A stretch of 14,429 nt of DNA from contig CAMVNN010000018.1 in the NCBI GenBank assembly GCA_947168865.1, forward strand, positions 1 through 14,429. Reading direction: 5' to 3'. The notes under the pieces are model-generated. The model was given only the letters and a program-made list of their open reading frames with translations. It was not told the DNA's origin and did not search any database. A program made the translations under genes and the position numbers. This DNA comes from an uncultured Bacillota bacterium (GTDB lineage: Bacteria; Bacillota_I; Bacilli_A; RF39; UBA660). Below are positions 5,978 through 13,679 of this stretch, in pieces. Within the stretch, counting starts at the first letter, position 1; each line of letters opens with the position of its first letter.

Positions 5978-7363
5978 CTACATATATTCTTCGAATATTT
6001 TTTCTATATAATTATTATTAAGCCAGAAACATTGTTTTGTATATTCTGTCATTCCTGTTAGTTTGTCTGGTACAGGTAGTTTTGTAACGTCATTTGCGTC
6101 TCTTCCATGTGGTCGAACATGACAAACTCCATTATCACTCATACCAACAAAGTTGGTTTTTCTTTTTCCATCTTTAATGTATCTAATTATATTTCCAGAC
6201 TTAATTGTATTATAAGTTTTCTTCCACATTTCCATAACAGATGTTTCAATATCTAACTCTGGCATATTCCATAATTTAATGCCTTTAAATATATATTCTC
6301 CATTTTCTTTTTTAAAGACAAAAAACATATATTTTGTTGTTTCAAGTTCTTCTCTTAAATCACAATTTTCCCAATCTTGTTCGACTATATCAGTAAATTT
6401 GAAATATGGAAATGAAATCGATTCTATAATATTACCATTTTCTTCAATACGCACTGTTTTGGGGAAAATCTTAGCTTTTTGGAATTCTTCAGTATCACCA
6501 AGCTTACCTTTTATACCAAACATTCTACTTATTATTATACTATTTATACTTTTAGCGTTTGAATCAATACCAAATTCTACCATTAAATCTTTCTGTGATT
6601 TTCCTCTATATTTATTAACAACATTGTTAACAAATTCACTAAAAGTATCAGTCGCACTCTTAAGAACTTTTTCTACATTAGAATAATCCCCAATATATTT
6701 TCTGACTAATTGAGTCATGTAGGAGTTTTTAAAACAAAAAGCACGCTGCATAGCTGGTATATTACTAAATGGTTGTTGGCGAACAGAAGCAGCATTTGCG
6801 CCCTTAGAACAAGCACCAAGATACATAGTATCTGCCTCTGAAATTTCATGAGCTTTTCCTTCTTTTATTTTGTTAATAATATAATTCCAGTCTTCTTCGA
6901 TTTGCTCTAAATCCTCATTATGAGCAAGTTCAAGTAATTTTTCATGAGTTATTTTTAAATCTTTAATGTCTTTATCAGGTTCCCATAAATACCAAAGCAA
7001 TTGAATGGTATTATTCTTGAACCAGAAATGGCTTGTTTCAAAGTCATTTTTATATTCATCCATATAGTCAATTATGTTCAAAACAAGTCTTTCTTTAGCA
7101 GATAAATTGCCATCTCTTAGTTTTTTATAAGGAGTTACTTTTAATTCAATTCCAGCGAGCTCAAAATCAGGCTTAGAATCACTGTTAGTCTGTATACCAA
7201 ACAAAAACTGTTCTACCATTTGTCCTAATCCGCCTTTATTGGGATAGTCTTTATCTTCAATATCAATCAATTCCTCATTCATTATGTCATTAATTGACTT
7301 ACCAATCGCTGATTTAGATATTAATTCAATCTCTTCTCTATTGTATAATCTCCCTTTTTTCAA
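5978..7363 (-). CDS. sau3AIR-like: Type II restriction endonuclease, Sau3AI/MutH family (GATC)
   Basis: 461 residues from TTG 7363. I prefer this over GTG 7372 because AAAGGGTGA sits 5 nt before the TTG but touches the GTG. The N-terminal half carries the MutH-type catalytic set: E51 (GQMVEQFLFG), D66 (SKPDFELAG), E73 and K75 (GIELKVTP), followed by KERLVLNIIDY (90-100). This run is nearly identical to R.Sau3AI as I remember it, as are EGKAHE, KGANA and QRAF further on. The C-terminal half (about 255-461, ending ...CHVRPHGRD... KQCFWLNNNYI) matches the second, non-catalytic MutH-like DNA-binding half of Sau3AI. The family cuts unmethylated GATC before the G. Length fits (R.Sau3AI about 489 aa). 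It is transcribed divergently from its methyltransferase. Confidence 0.92.
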   Translation of the reverse strand: MKKGRLYNREEIELISKSAIGKSINDIMNEELIDIEDKDYPNKGGLGQMVEQFLFGIQTNSDSKPDFELAGIELKVTPYKKLRDGNLSAKERLVLNIIDYMDEYKNDFETSHFWFKNNTIQLLWYLWEPDKDIKDLKITHEKLLELAHNEDLEQIEEDWNYIINKIKEGKAHEISEADTMYLGACSKGANAASVRQQPFSNIPAMQRAFCFKNSYMTQLVRKYIGDYSNVEKVLKSATDTFSEFVNNVVNKYRGKSQKDLMVEFGIDSNAKSINSIIISRMFGIKGKLGDTEEFQKAKIFPKTVRIEENGNIIESISFPYFKFTDIVEQDWENCDLREELETTKYMFFVFKKENGEYIFKGIKLWNMPELDIETSVMEMWKKTYNTIKSGNIIRYIKDGKRKTNFVGMSDNGVCHVRPHGRDANDVTKLPVPDKLTGMTEYTKQCFWLNNNYIEKIFEEYM

Positions 7364-7423
7364 GAAAATCACCCTTTCGATCTTGTTTTATTTAAAAAAA
7401 TAAGTTAAAATATTAATAGAATG

Positions 7424-7452
7424 TTGATCTTTTAGCTTTAATATTATATAAT
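7424..7452 (+). promoter_or_regulatory. Upstream promoter of the GATC methyltransferase with GATC in its -35 box
   Basis: TTGATC (7424-7429), 17-nt spacer, TATAAT (7447-7452). The last four bases of the -35 hexamer are a GATC target. Confidence 0.6.
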
Positions 7453-7466
7453 AATAAATATTAAAG
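7436..7466. repeat. 10-bp inverted repeat between the divergent R and M promoters (operator candidate)
   Basis: CTTTAATATT (7436-7445) and AATATTAAAG (7457-7466) are exact reverse complements 11 bp apart. They overlap the -10 boxes of the upstream M promoter and of the R promoter. All A/T except the outer C/G, so chance cannot be excluded. Confidence 0.45.
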
Positions 7467-7480
7467 GTTGATCTTTTCAA
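7451..7480 (-). promoter_or_regulatory. Probable promoter of the restriction endonuclease gene
   Basis: TTGAAA (7480-7475) and TATTAT (7456-7451) on the minus strand with an 18-nt spacer. It overlaps the -35 region of the nearer methyltransferase promoter, and a GATC lies just inside its spacer (7470-7473). Confidence 0.45.
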
Positions 7481-7496
7481 CTAAATAAATTATAAT
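7468..7496 (+). promoter_or_regulatory. Downstream promoter of the GATC methyltransferase with GATC in its -35 box
   Basis: TTGATC (7468-7473), 17-nt spacer, TATAAT (7491-7496). Same architecture as the copy 44 bp upstream. Transcription would start near 7503, shortly before AGGAGG at 7522-7527. Confidence 0.65.
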
Positions 7497-7535
7497 ATAA
7501 TTGTATGGTTAATACAATCTCAGGAGGTAGTATTT

Positions 7536-8780
7536 GTGGAAAAAACAGTAATTGAGCTTTTCGCAGGAGTTGGTGGGTTTAGATGTGGGCTAAACAAAGT
7601 AACATTTAAGAACAATAAAGTTAAAGAAACAGGTAATTGGAATTTCGTATGGGCTAACCAATGGGAACCTGCAACAAAATCTCAAGAAGCTTATGAATGC
7701 TACTCTATGAGATTCGGATATGAAGACGTTTCAAATGTTGATATATTTCAAGTTGATAAAAAGAAAATACCAAATCATACATTACTAGTTGGCGGGTTTC
7801 CATGTCAAGACTATTCAGTAGCGAGAACACTATCTGGAAGTCAAGGAATTGAAGGAAAAAAAGGAGTCCTTTGGTGGGCTATAGCTGACACTATCAAAGC
7901 GAAAAAAACACCTTTTCTATTATTAGAAAACGTTGATCGTTTACTCCTATCACCTGCTCGCCAAAGAGGTAGAGACTTTGGGGTAATACTAAGAAGTTTA
8001 TATGATAATGGCTATGCAGTTCAGTGGCGAGTTATAAATGCAGCAGAATATGGACTACCTCAAAAAAGAAGAAGAACATATATTATTGCATATCATAAAT
8101 CTACTAAATATTATCAAGAAATGAAAAAATTGAACATGAGAGATATAATCATAAGCGAAGGAGCTTTCGCTAAACAATTTCCTGTTCAAGAAAAAGAATT
8201 AGATTATAACATGGCTAACATATCAAAAACCATGTATAAAGACTTAGCAGATGTAAGTGATAACTTCCAAACACAATTCTATAATTCAGGTGTAATGTGT
8301 GATGGAAAAATATATACTGCTAAAGTTGAAGCAAAATGCAATAAGGTTTACCCATTAAGTAAAATAAGAGAAACAGAAGAAGTTGATAAAAAATACTTCT
8401 TATCAGAAGACAAAATTCAAAAATTTGCTTATTTAAAAGGGAACAAAAAAATTCCAAGAGTTAAACCAAACGGAGAAAATTACTTCTATTCAGAAGGAAC
8501 TATGCCATTTCCTGACAATTTAGATTCTCCAGCACGAACAATGTTAACAAGCGAAAGCGGAGTTAGTAGAACAACTCATGTAATTGAAGACTTCAAAACA
8601 AGCAAATTAAGATTACTTACACCAAAAGAATGTGAAAGAATCAACGGATTCCCAGATGATTGGACAAACACTGGAATGTCGGACAAAAGAAGATATTTCA
8701 TGATGGGAAATGCTCTTGTTGTTGGAGTCATTGAAAAAATAGGAATTGAATTAGAACAAATCATTGAAAAAGAAGATTAG
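7536..8780 (+). CDS. sau3AIM-like: DNA (cytosine-5) methyltransferase, M.Sau3AI type (GATC)
   Basis: 414 residues from GTG 7536, with AGGAGG 8 nt upstream. All core m5C-methyltransferase motifs are visible: I (ELFAGVGGF, 7-15, AdoMet binding), IV (GGFPCQDYSVA, 86-96, with nucleophile C90), VI (LENVDR, 130-135), VIII (QKRRR, 176-180), IX (SPARTM near 338) and X (GNALVVGVIE, about 393-402). The variable target-recognition region lies at about 215-325. Length and the insertion WNFVWANQWEP before motif II recall M.Sau3AI, which converts GATC to GAT-m5C and protects against the partner endonuclease. Divergent from the restriction gene and convergent with the SNF2 helicase gene, with which it shares a terminator. 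The tandem GATC-containing promoters suggest autoregulation. Family very secure; GATC specificity follows from the unmistakable partner. Confidence 0.93.
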   Translation: MEKTVIELFAGVGGFRCGLNKVTFKNNKVKETGNWNFVWANQWEPATKSQEAYECYSMRFGYEDVSNVDIFQVDKKKIPNHTLLVGGFPCQDYSVARTLSGSQGIEGKKGVLWWAIADTIKAKKTPFLLLENVDRLLLSPARQRGRDFGVILRSLYDNGYAVQWRVINAAEYGLPQKRRRTYIIAYHKSTKYYQEMKKLNMRDIIISEGAFAKQFPVQEKELDYNMANISKTMYKDLADVSDNFQTQFYNSGVMCDGKIYTAKVEAKCNKVYPLSKIRETEEVDKKYFLSEDKIQKFAYLKGNKKIPRVKPNGENYFYSEGTMPFPDNLDSPARTMLTSESGVSRTTHVIEDFKTSKLRLLTPKECERINGFPDDWTNTGMSDKRRYFMMGNALVVGVIEKIGIELEQIIEKED

Positions 8781-8800
8781 CAATGCTAATCTTCTTTTTT
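8767..8800. terminator. Bidirectional Rho-independent terminator between convergent M and SNF2 genes
   Basis: 16-bp arms 8767-8782 and 8784-8799 (AAAAAGAAGATTAGCA and its complement), with A- and T-tracts at either end. It contains the methyltransferase stop and touches the helicase stop, so it serves both transcripts. Confidence 0.9.
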
Positions 8801-10805
8801 ATAAATTATATGTTGCTTTAACATCCTCATCAGACATAGAAGAACAATCTTGGCTTTCCAAAAAGCCTATTCGTATACGATCAGAATCTAATATTCTAAG
8901 CATCCTGCTCTCCTTTAATTCTAATCTGTCAGAAATACCTTCGTCAATTGAATCTTTATTAATTAAAAATATATAGTTGGCAGTGGTTCCATTCGGCATA
9001 TTTATTCGATGAATTCTATCTTTTGATTGTATAAACTGCGCCGCATTAAAATTTCTATTAACATATATTGCATTCTGACAGCATTTATGCAATGAAATTG
9101 ATTCTGCAAGAGTAGCTGGTGAAGCAATTAATACTTTTAAATTTGAATATCTAAAATTATTAATAACACCTTGTCTGCTATCTCCAGTTACTGTACCATT
9201 TATTATTCCAGAGTTAATATCAAACTCTTTTAGTAACATATTATGCAAAGTATCCATATTTTCCACAAAAGTATCCCACAATATTACCTTTTCACCACGG
9301 TCAACAAGTTCCTTAGCAAGTTTTATAGACAGTAAATTTTTATTGACTAATTCTTCATCATTTATAAATTTTTTTACGATTTTACCCACATCAGAATTGT
9401 TAATATCCCTATTAATTATCTCATCAGCTACGGCTAATTTTCTTTTGAACTCTTCAATCATTTCATTTGAAATTTCATCGCCATTTTCTGCATATAACAA
9501 GTCACTTCTGAATTCCTCAAACGAGGAAATAATACTTTTCCTTAATAATTTTGGATTAGCTGAAACTTGCATTTTCCTAATCAATATTGCGCGCATTAAA
9601 ATAGATTCAAATTCAAGTTCCCACTTATTATGATAATTTGTTATTAAACCATCCAAGAATTCATAAACATACCTTTGATTTTCTGACATTTCAACAAAAT
9701 TTATATTTATGAGAGGAGGTTTAAGTTCACCTCGATTTATTAAGTATTTCTTTGAAACCCTAGAATAGTATGGATATAGAGAATCCATTATTGCTTCCTC
9801 TTCTTTAGCTTTTATTCCTTTAACTGTAAACTTTCTTAATTTTGCATAATCAAATGGCAAAATGCTTTCATACGGATTAATTATGTATGTTAAACTACTC
9901 AAGTCTTCATATCCATTTGGCATGGGCGTTCCAGTTAATATTATCTTGTGGCTAGAAAATTTTGCCAAATCCATAGCTACAATGGTTGAAGCTGCATTTG
10001 GATTTTTTACTTTATGACCTTCATCTATTACTAAAACACATTTTGATGAAGACAAAAATTTTTGCAATTCTTTTTTTAGATTTCTTATTTTTTCAATATT
10101 TATAAATGTTACCTCTTTATGATTTTCCGCTGATGAGCATAAATAATCTCTAGCATTCTTAATTAACTCTTCACTTAAATTTTCAAATTTTGGGAAACTG
10201 CCAAAACAGGTATTATACTCTTCATACCACGCATTATATGCATTTTTTGGCCCAATTATAATTATATTATCAACTTCTTTTTGATTTTTCCAAAAAGCAT
10301 ATGTTGCATAAGTTATTATTGTCTTGCCTGAACCAGGAACAGAAAAATCGAATCCAGATTTTGCTTTAGATAATAAATATGATGATTTATACTGATAATC
10401 CTTTAAAGTTATTTTCAGTAACTTATCACATGTTATTTTATAATTCATAAAATCTGCATCGTTTTTTAGATCACCATCTTTTATTTTCCTTAATAGATCA
10501 ACATTTATATTATTTTCTTCTTTGCGTTTTCTATTTCTATCTATTTCGGCTTTAAAATCAGGAGAAACTATAGCATCAATGTCCATTGCTTCTAAGAATC
10601 CTATAATTTTTTCTCCAATCTCACCAATAACAGATTTTTCATTACAGCTCAAAATTATTGAATCATTTCCAAATATCACATCAGCATCATGTATTTGTTG
10701 AAGATAAATTTTAAACTTAATTAAATGTCTATCACTTAAATTTTTTATATTTTTAATTTCTATAGAATCTTGTGAAAATAGATTAACATTCAACATTTCT
10801 TTCAT
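8799..10805 (-). CDS. SNF2-type superfamily 2 DNA helicase/translocase
   Basis: 668 residues from ATG 10805, one base after the stop of the ParB-like gene; the ribosome site is weak, so re-initiation by terminating ribosomes is likely. The first ~130 residues are an unrecognised domain. RecA-like domain 1 has LKDYQ (134-138), Walker A PGSGKT (157-162), DEGH (261-264) and LTGTPMPN (290-297), characteristic of SNF2/Rad54-like proteins. Domain 2 has VILWDTFVENMDTL (about 508), LIASPATLAESISL, and motif VI QSKDRIHRIN. SNF2 enzymes translocate on double-stranded DNA and remodel bound proteins or drive a nuclease. No nuclease domain is visible, so a partner would have to cut if this is a restriction-like system. 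The partner is presumably the ParB-like protein. Confidence 0.85.
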   Translation of the reverse strand: MKEMLNVNLFSQDSIEIKNIKNLSDRHLIKFKIYLQQIHDADVIFGNDSIILSCNEKSVIGEIGEKIIGFLEAMDIDAIVSPDFKAEIDRNRKRKEENNINVDLLRKIKDGDLKNDADFMNYKITCDKLLKITLKDYQYKSSYLLSKAKSGFDFSVPGSGKTIITYATYAFWKNQKEVDNIIIIGPKNAYNAWYEEYNTCFGSFPKFENLSEELIKNARDYLCSSAENHKEVTFINIEKIRNLKKELQKFLSSSKCVLVIDEGHKVKNPNAASTIVAMDLAKFSSHKIILTGTPMPNGYEDLSSLTYIINPYESILPFDYAKLRKFTVKGIKAKEEEAIMDSLYPYYSRVSKKYLINRGELKPPLININFVEMSENQRYVYEFLDGLITNYHNKWELEFESILMRAILIRKMQVSANPKLLRKSIISSFEEFRSDLLYAENGDEISNEMIEEFKRKLAVADEIINRDINNSDVGKIVKKFINDEELVNKNLLSIKLAKELVDRGEKVILWDTFVENMDTLHNMLLKEFDINSGIINGTVTGDSRQGVINNFRYSNLKVLIASPATLAESISLHKCCQNAIYVNRNFNAAQFIQSKDRIHRINMPNGTTANYIFLINKDSIDEGISDRLELKESRMLRILDSDRIRIGFLESQDCSSMSDEDVKATYNL

Positions 10806-10806
10806 T

Positions 10807-12030
10807 CTAATCAAACTCTTTTCTCAAATTATATAGTCTTTTTTCAACTTCTCTAATACCATCTATATCTGACTCGTTTAATGTATTTTTTTCTTTTACT
10901 AATTCTTCTAAGCCCTTTACTTTCGAAAGAATAGTTTCAATTATTGATGATATATTCTTGTCATCTAAAATAGGAGTTAGTAATCTATGAGCTCTTTTTA
11001 AATTACCTTCAAGTGGTTTAGTCAACAGCTTCCAATCACTTTCATTTTCCAATGTAGCATTTTCTATTATTTCCTCATGTCTTTTATAAAAATCTTTCCA
11101 AATTTTTTCATCCGAAAATACTCCATCAGCCTTATTTACACCACCAAGTAAAACATCCCTATATTCCTTACCTTCATATTTATTTCTTATATAATCAAAA
11201 GCGACTTCTCTAAAATTATTTATGTCTAGTTCAGTATAATCCCAATTCGCTGAATATGTTTTGTTATCCAACTTTTTAAACATTGCATCTGTTTTTATAA
11301 ATTGATCTTCTAAGCCTTCTAATAAAGTAAAATGATCAGGTTTTCCAATTGCATCAAGATAAACGTTCATTAATTCAAATGTCGATATTCTTCTCTTAAT
11401 ATCGCTCTCTTCTTCACCCATATATTGCGATATTTGTGCAACATTATATCCAGCCTTTATTAGATTATCAATTTTTATATATATATTTATAGCATTATAA
11501 TTTACTTTAACATCCTCACCAATTTGTAAACTTGTTTCCAAAGCCATTATTTCTTCAGGAGTTACATCTTCAGACAAAACTATCGTTTCAAAATACCTGA
11601 ACTCCTCAACACTTTTTTTATAATCTTTTGCTTTCCCATCAAATAGCATTTTGATTAATGTTGCTCTTCTGTTTCCATCTATAATTATCCCATCATTCGT
11701 AATTACCCCATGATGCTGTTGGCCTTTAATTGCTATATCTTCCATAGTTTTAGCATTTTCTGAAACATGTTCTTCTTCTATTAATCTGTATACATAATCT
11801 ACATCAGCCTGATTCTCTACGGATAATCTTCTATCATTTTCAGCTTCAAACTCTCTTATTTTCCATGCTATTCTGTCATTTAAAACATTTGGAACTAAAT
11901 ACTCTATTGGAATTCTAAATACTTCGAAAGTTTCCCCTAGCTTTATTGGTAATTTTTCACCAGTTTTTATCGGCGCATGGTTCTTTATATATTCAGATAT
12001 TCTCTCTTTTGCTTCTTTTCTACTTAACAT
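10807..12030 (-). CDS. ParB/Srx-fold protein with helix-turn-helix, partner of the SNF2 helicase
   Basis: 407 residues from ATG 12030, with GGAGGAG 6 nt upstream. Residues about 36-130 have the ParB/sulfiredoxin pattern: an initial strand FRIPIEYLVPN (38-48), QQHHGVITNDGIIIDGNRRA (104-123) with the ParB signature DGNRR (118-122), and then LIKML. Residues about 165-225 continue as in ParB: QIGEDVKVNYNAINIYIKI and an HTH-like segment AGYNVAQISQYMGEEESDIKRR. The remaining 180 residues are helical and charged, unrecognised. No ParA lies nearby, and the one-base junction with a SNF2 helicase argues against plasmid partition. Some members of this fold are nucleases or nucleotide-dependent clamps (CTPases), and DndB and related restriction regulators also use it. 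Role inferred: DNA recognition, clamp or nuclease component of a two-gene system. Confidence 0.75.
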   Translation of the reverse strand: MLSRKEAKERISEYIKNHAPIKTGEKLPIKLGETFEVFRIPIEYLVPNVLNDRIAWKIREFEAENDRRLSVENQADVDYVYRLIEEEHVSENAKTMEDIAIKGQQHHGVITNDGIIIDGNRRATLIKMLFDGKAKDYKKSVEEFRYFETIVLSEDVTPEEIMALETSLQIGEDVKVNYNAINIYIKIDNLIKAGYNVAQISQYMGEEESDIKRRISTFELMNVYLDAIGKPDHFTLLEGLEDQFIKTDAMFKKLDNKTYSANWDYTELDINNFREVAFDYIRNKYEGKEYRDVLLGGVNKADGVFSDEKIWKDFYKRHEEIIENATLENESDWKLLTKPLEGNLKRAHRLLTPILDDKNISSIIETILSKVKGLEELVKEKNTLNESDIDGIREVEKRLYNLRKEFD

Positions 12031-12140
12031 TTAAAACTCCTCCTATTATCAACTTAGCAATTAATTTTATACAAGTCTTTTCTTATCTTATTCCTCTATA
12101 ATAATTAGATCACATTTTAAAGAATTAATCAATACCAAAT
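12031..12140 (-). promoter_or_regulatory. Leader and probable promoter region of the ParB-SNF2 operon
   Basis: A terminator upstream (12141-12170) and a strong ribosome site (GGAGGAG, 12043-12037) show that this 110-bp stretch must hold the operon promoter. A TATTATAGA sequence near 12102 is the best -10 candidate, without a clear -35. A GATC site occurs near 12108. Confidence 0.35.
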
Positions 12141-12170
12141 AAAAAAGAAAACGGATTTGTTTTCCTTTTT
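12141..12170 (-). terminator. Rho-independent terminator after the zinc-ribbon nuclease gene
   Basis: Core arms GAAAAC (12147-12152) and GTTTTC (12159-12164), extended by A/T runs on both sides with one mismatch, loop of 6 nt. On the minus strand GTTTTC is followed by TTTTTT. Likely bidirectional. Confidence 0.7.
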
Positions 12171-12211
12171 ATGCAAAATTATTAAATAAAGTAAATATAT
12201 AATTGAATTAT

Positions 12212-13630
12212 CTATTCTTTTACATAACTCCAATGGTACCCATAAGCTGTGGCTGTTACCCCATTACAGCAGCGGTTAATTGCTCTTGAATCTCCACTAC
12301 ACCATTTTGCAGCTTCTTTTGAATTTTCAAAAATTATGTTTAAATCTATGTTTTTAATCTTAGCTTTAATATTTTTTCGTCGTCTATTTTTACTATTAAC
12401 ATATGCCCAATGGTACCCGCGACACGTTTTCCCTTTCCCATTTAGATGACCACACAATGTAGATTTGTTTACACCTATTGACTTTGCCGCTTCAGTTAAA
12501 CTATCATAGATTTCATTGGTATCTATATTAATAATTTCAACCTTGTTAAAATTATTAATATATTCCTTAGAACACATAGGACAACCACTACGCTTTCCAT
12601 CACCACGATTTCTAGTTCTGTGATTTGGAGTGGCTGGCCATTCATATCCACATTTTTTGCACTTCCACCACACAGGTTTTCCACTGCTACTAGCAACATT
12701 TTCTGGTGTTAAATTACCATTTTTAGTTGGATGCCACTCTTTCGCTATGTCTGGATATTTAAATGCAAGACTGCTTTCACGCATATTTCTTCTATATAAA
12801 CTTAGAATATCAGTTAAATCCTCATTAATATTAATCTTCCCAAAATTTTTAATTCCAATAATTAATAATAGTCTTTCTATAGCATTTTCAAGATTGTTGC
12901 GATTTTCATCGCCAATACTTATTATATTAGAATTTATTGTTGGCTCTAATTTTTTTTCTCTAATCCTATATAAGATAATTCCATTCTCTTTACAAAGCAA
13001 ATCTTTTTGATTGTCTTTTTTCAAAGATTTTTTACCATTATGCCACCTTGTACCATCATATTCAACACCAATTTTTCTAGATGGAATGAAAATGTCTAAT
13101 TCAAACCCGTTTGATGTATCTCGATTAATTGCATCATTAAAAATTTTCTTTACATAATAAAATATCGCTTGTTCTGGAAAAGATGTTGATGATTTACTAC
13201 AACTTGGGCACCCATCTCCTCTTATAGTTCTATGATTAATTCGAGCTTGCCACTCTGCCTTACACCATGGACACAACCACCAAACTTTTTTCTCACTACC
13301 ATAAGAAATATGCTTGGGGTCTATTCCTGGATTTTTAGTTGGATGCCATTCTTTCGCTATATGTGGATATCTATCTTGAATATTATTCTTTTCCGCTTTT
13401 TTCAAAGATGTTTTTTTTGATGCTATAATTCTTCCACATTTACGACATCCACGCTTTAGTGAACCAGCTCTATTAGCGACTGTAGTATTCCACTCATATC
13501 CGCAAACATGGCACTTCCAATTAACGCGCTCATTACTATTAAATGATAAAGATGCTGGATTTAAGTCTTTATTTTTTCTATAATCCCAGTCTTTCATCAA
13601 CTCAGTATTTTCAATCAAATAATGTTTCAT
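12212..13630 (-). CDS. Zinc-ribbon / Vsr-like PD-(D/E)xK nuclease / NUMOD-type repeat chimera
   Basis: 472 residues from ATG 13630, with GGTGAT 6 nt upstream. Three copies of a treble-clef/zinc-ribbon module (the kind grouped as DUF4379, with W, P, WWxC..C and GCxxC): C40/C43-C62/C65, C120/C123-C141/C144 and C324/C327-C350/C353. Copies 2 and 3 share IAKEWHPTKN exactly. Between copies 2 and 3 lies a Vsr/DUF559-like nuclease, residues 150-230: E153 (FPEQ), D179 (ELDIFIP), E190 and D192 (GVEYDGTRWH), K204/K209, ending YRIRE. Two C-terminal repeats (364-411 and 422-470), each ending GYHWxYV with an EAAK helix, resemble NUMOD1-like DNA-binding modules of homing endonucleases. I infer a sequence-specific DNA nuclease, either a defence effector or a free-standing homing-type nuclease. 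No terminator lies in the 49-bp gap from the DUF2075 gene upstream, so the two may be co-transcribed. Confidence 0.8.
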   Translation of the reverse strand: MKHYLIENTELMKDWDYRKNKDLNPASLSFNSNERVNWKCHVCGYEWNTTVANRAGSLKRGCRKCGRIIASKKTSLKKAEKNNIQDRYPHIAKEWHPTKNPGIDPKHISYGSEKKVWWLCPWCKAEWQARINHRTIRGDGCPSCSKSSTSFPEQAIFYYVKKIFNDAINRDTSNGFELDIFIPSRKIGVEYDGTRWHNGKKSLKKDNQKDLLCKENGIILYRIREKKLEPTINSNIISIGDENRNNLENAIERLLLIIGIKNFGKININEDLTDILSLYRRNMRESSLAFKYPDIAKEWHPTKNGNLTPENVASSSGKPVWWKCKKCGYEWPATPNHRTRNRGDGKRSGCPMCSKEYINNFNKVEIINIDTNEIYDSLTEAAKSIGVNKSTLCGHLNGKGKTCRGYHWAYVNSKNRRRKNIKAKIKNIDLNIIFENSKEAAKWCSGDSRAINRCCNGVTATAYGYHWSYVKE

Positions 13631-13679
13631 ATATTATCACCAAATTTTCAAATTGTTACATAAAGTTATAAGAATAGAA

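Larger units (their letters stand above)
7364..7535. promoter_or_regulatory. Divergent restriction-modification control region with three GATC sites
   Basis: GATC occurs at 7379-7382 (restriction-gene leader), 7426-7429 and 7470-7473. The last two lie in an 11-bp direct repeat (GTTGATCTTTT at 7423 and 7467, 44 bp apart). Promoters for both genes overlap here. No separate controller (C) gene is present, so control may rest on methylation of these sites or on the methyltransferase itself. Confidence 0.65.

Noticed and set aside
6279..6686. 135-codon plus-strand frame
   Set aside because: Fully antisense to the Sau3AI-like endonuclease, which is supported by strong family motifs.
8576..8976. 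Overlapping frames around the M/SNF2 junction
   Set aside because: One is antisense to the methyltransferase C-terminus with motif X; the other runs through the terminator and opposite the helicase end.
9343..9633. Plus-strand frame within the SNF2 gene
   Set aside because: Antisense to conserved helicase sequence; Ser/Ile/Leu-rich shadow.
7536..10805. DISARM-like system (C5 methyltransferase plus SNF2 helicase)
   Set aside because: The genes are convergent, not one operon; no DUF1998 or phospholipase D protein is present, and the methyltransferase pairs with a Sau3AI-type endonuclease.
10807..12030. ParB of a plasmid partition system
   Set aside because: No ParA, no centromere-like repeats and no replication gene; its partner is a SNF2 helicase.
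12249..13420. Several plus-strand frames opposite the zinc-ribbon nuclease
   Set aside because: Shadows of a gene with three cysteine-pair modules and a nuclease core in the opposite strand.
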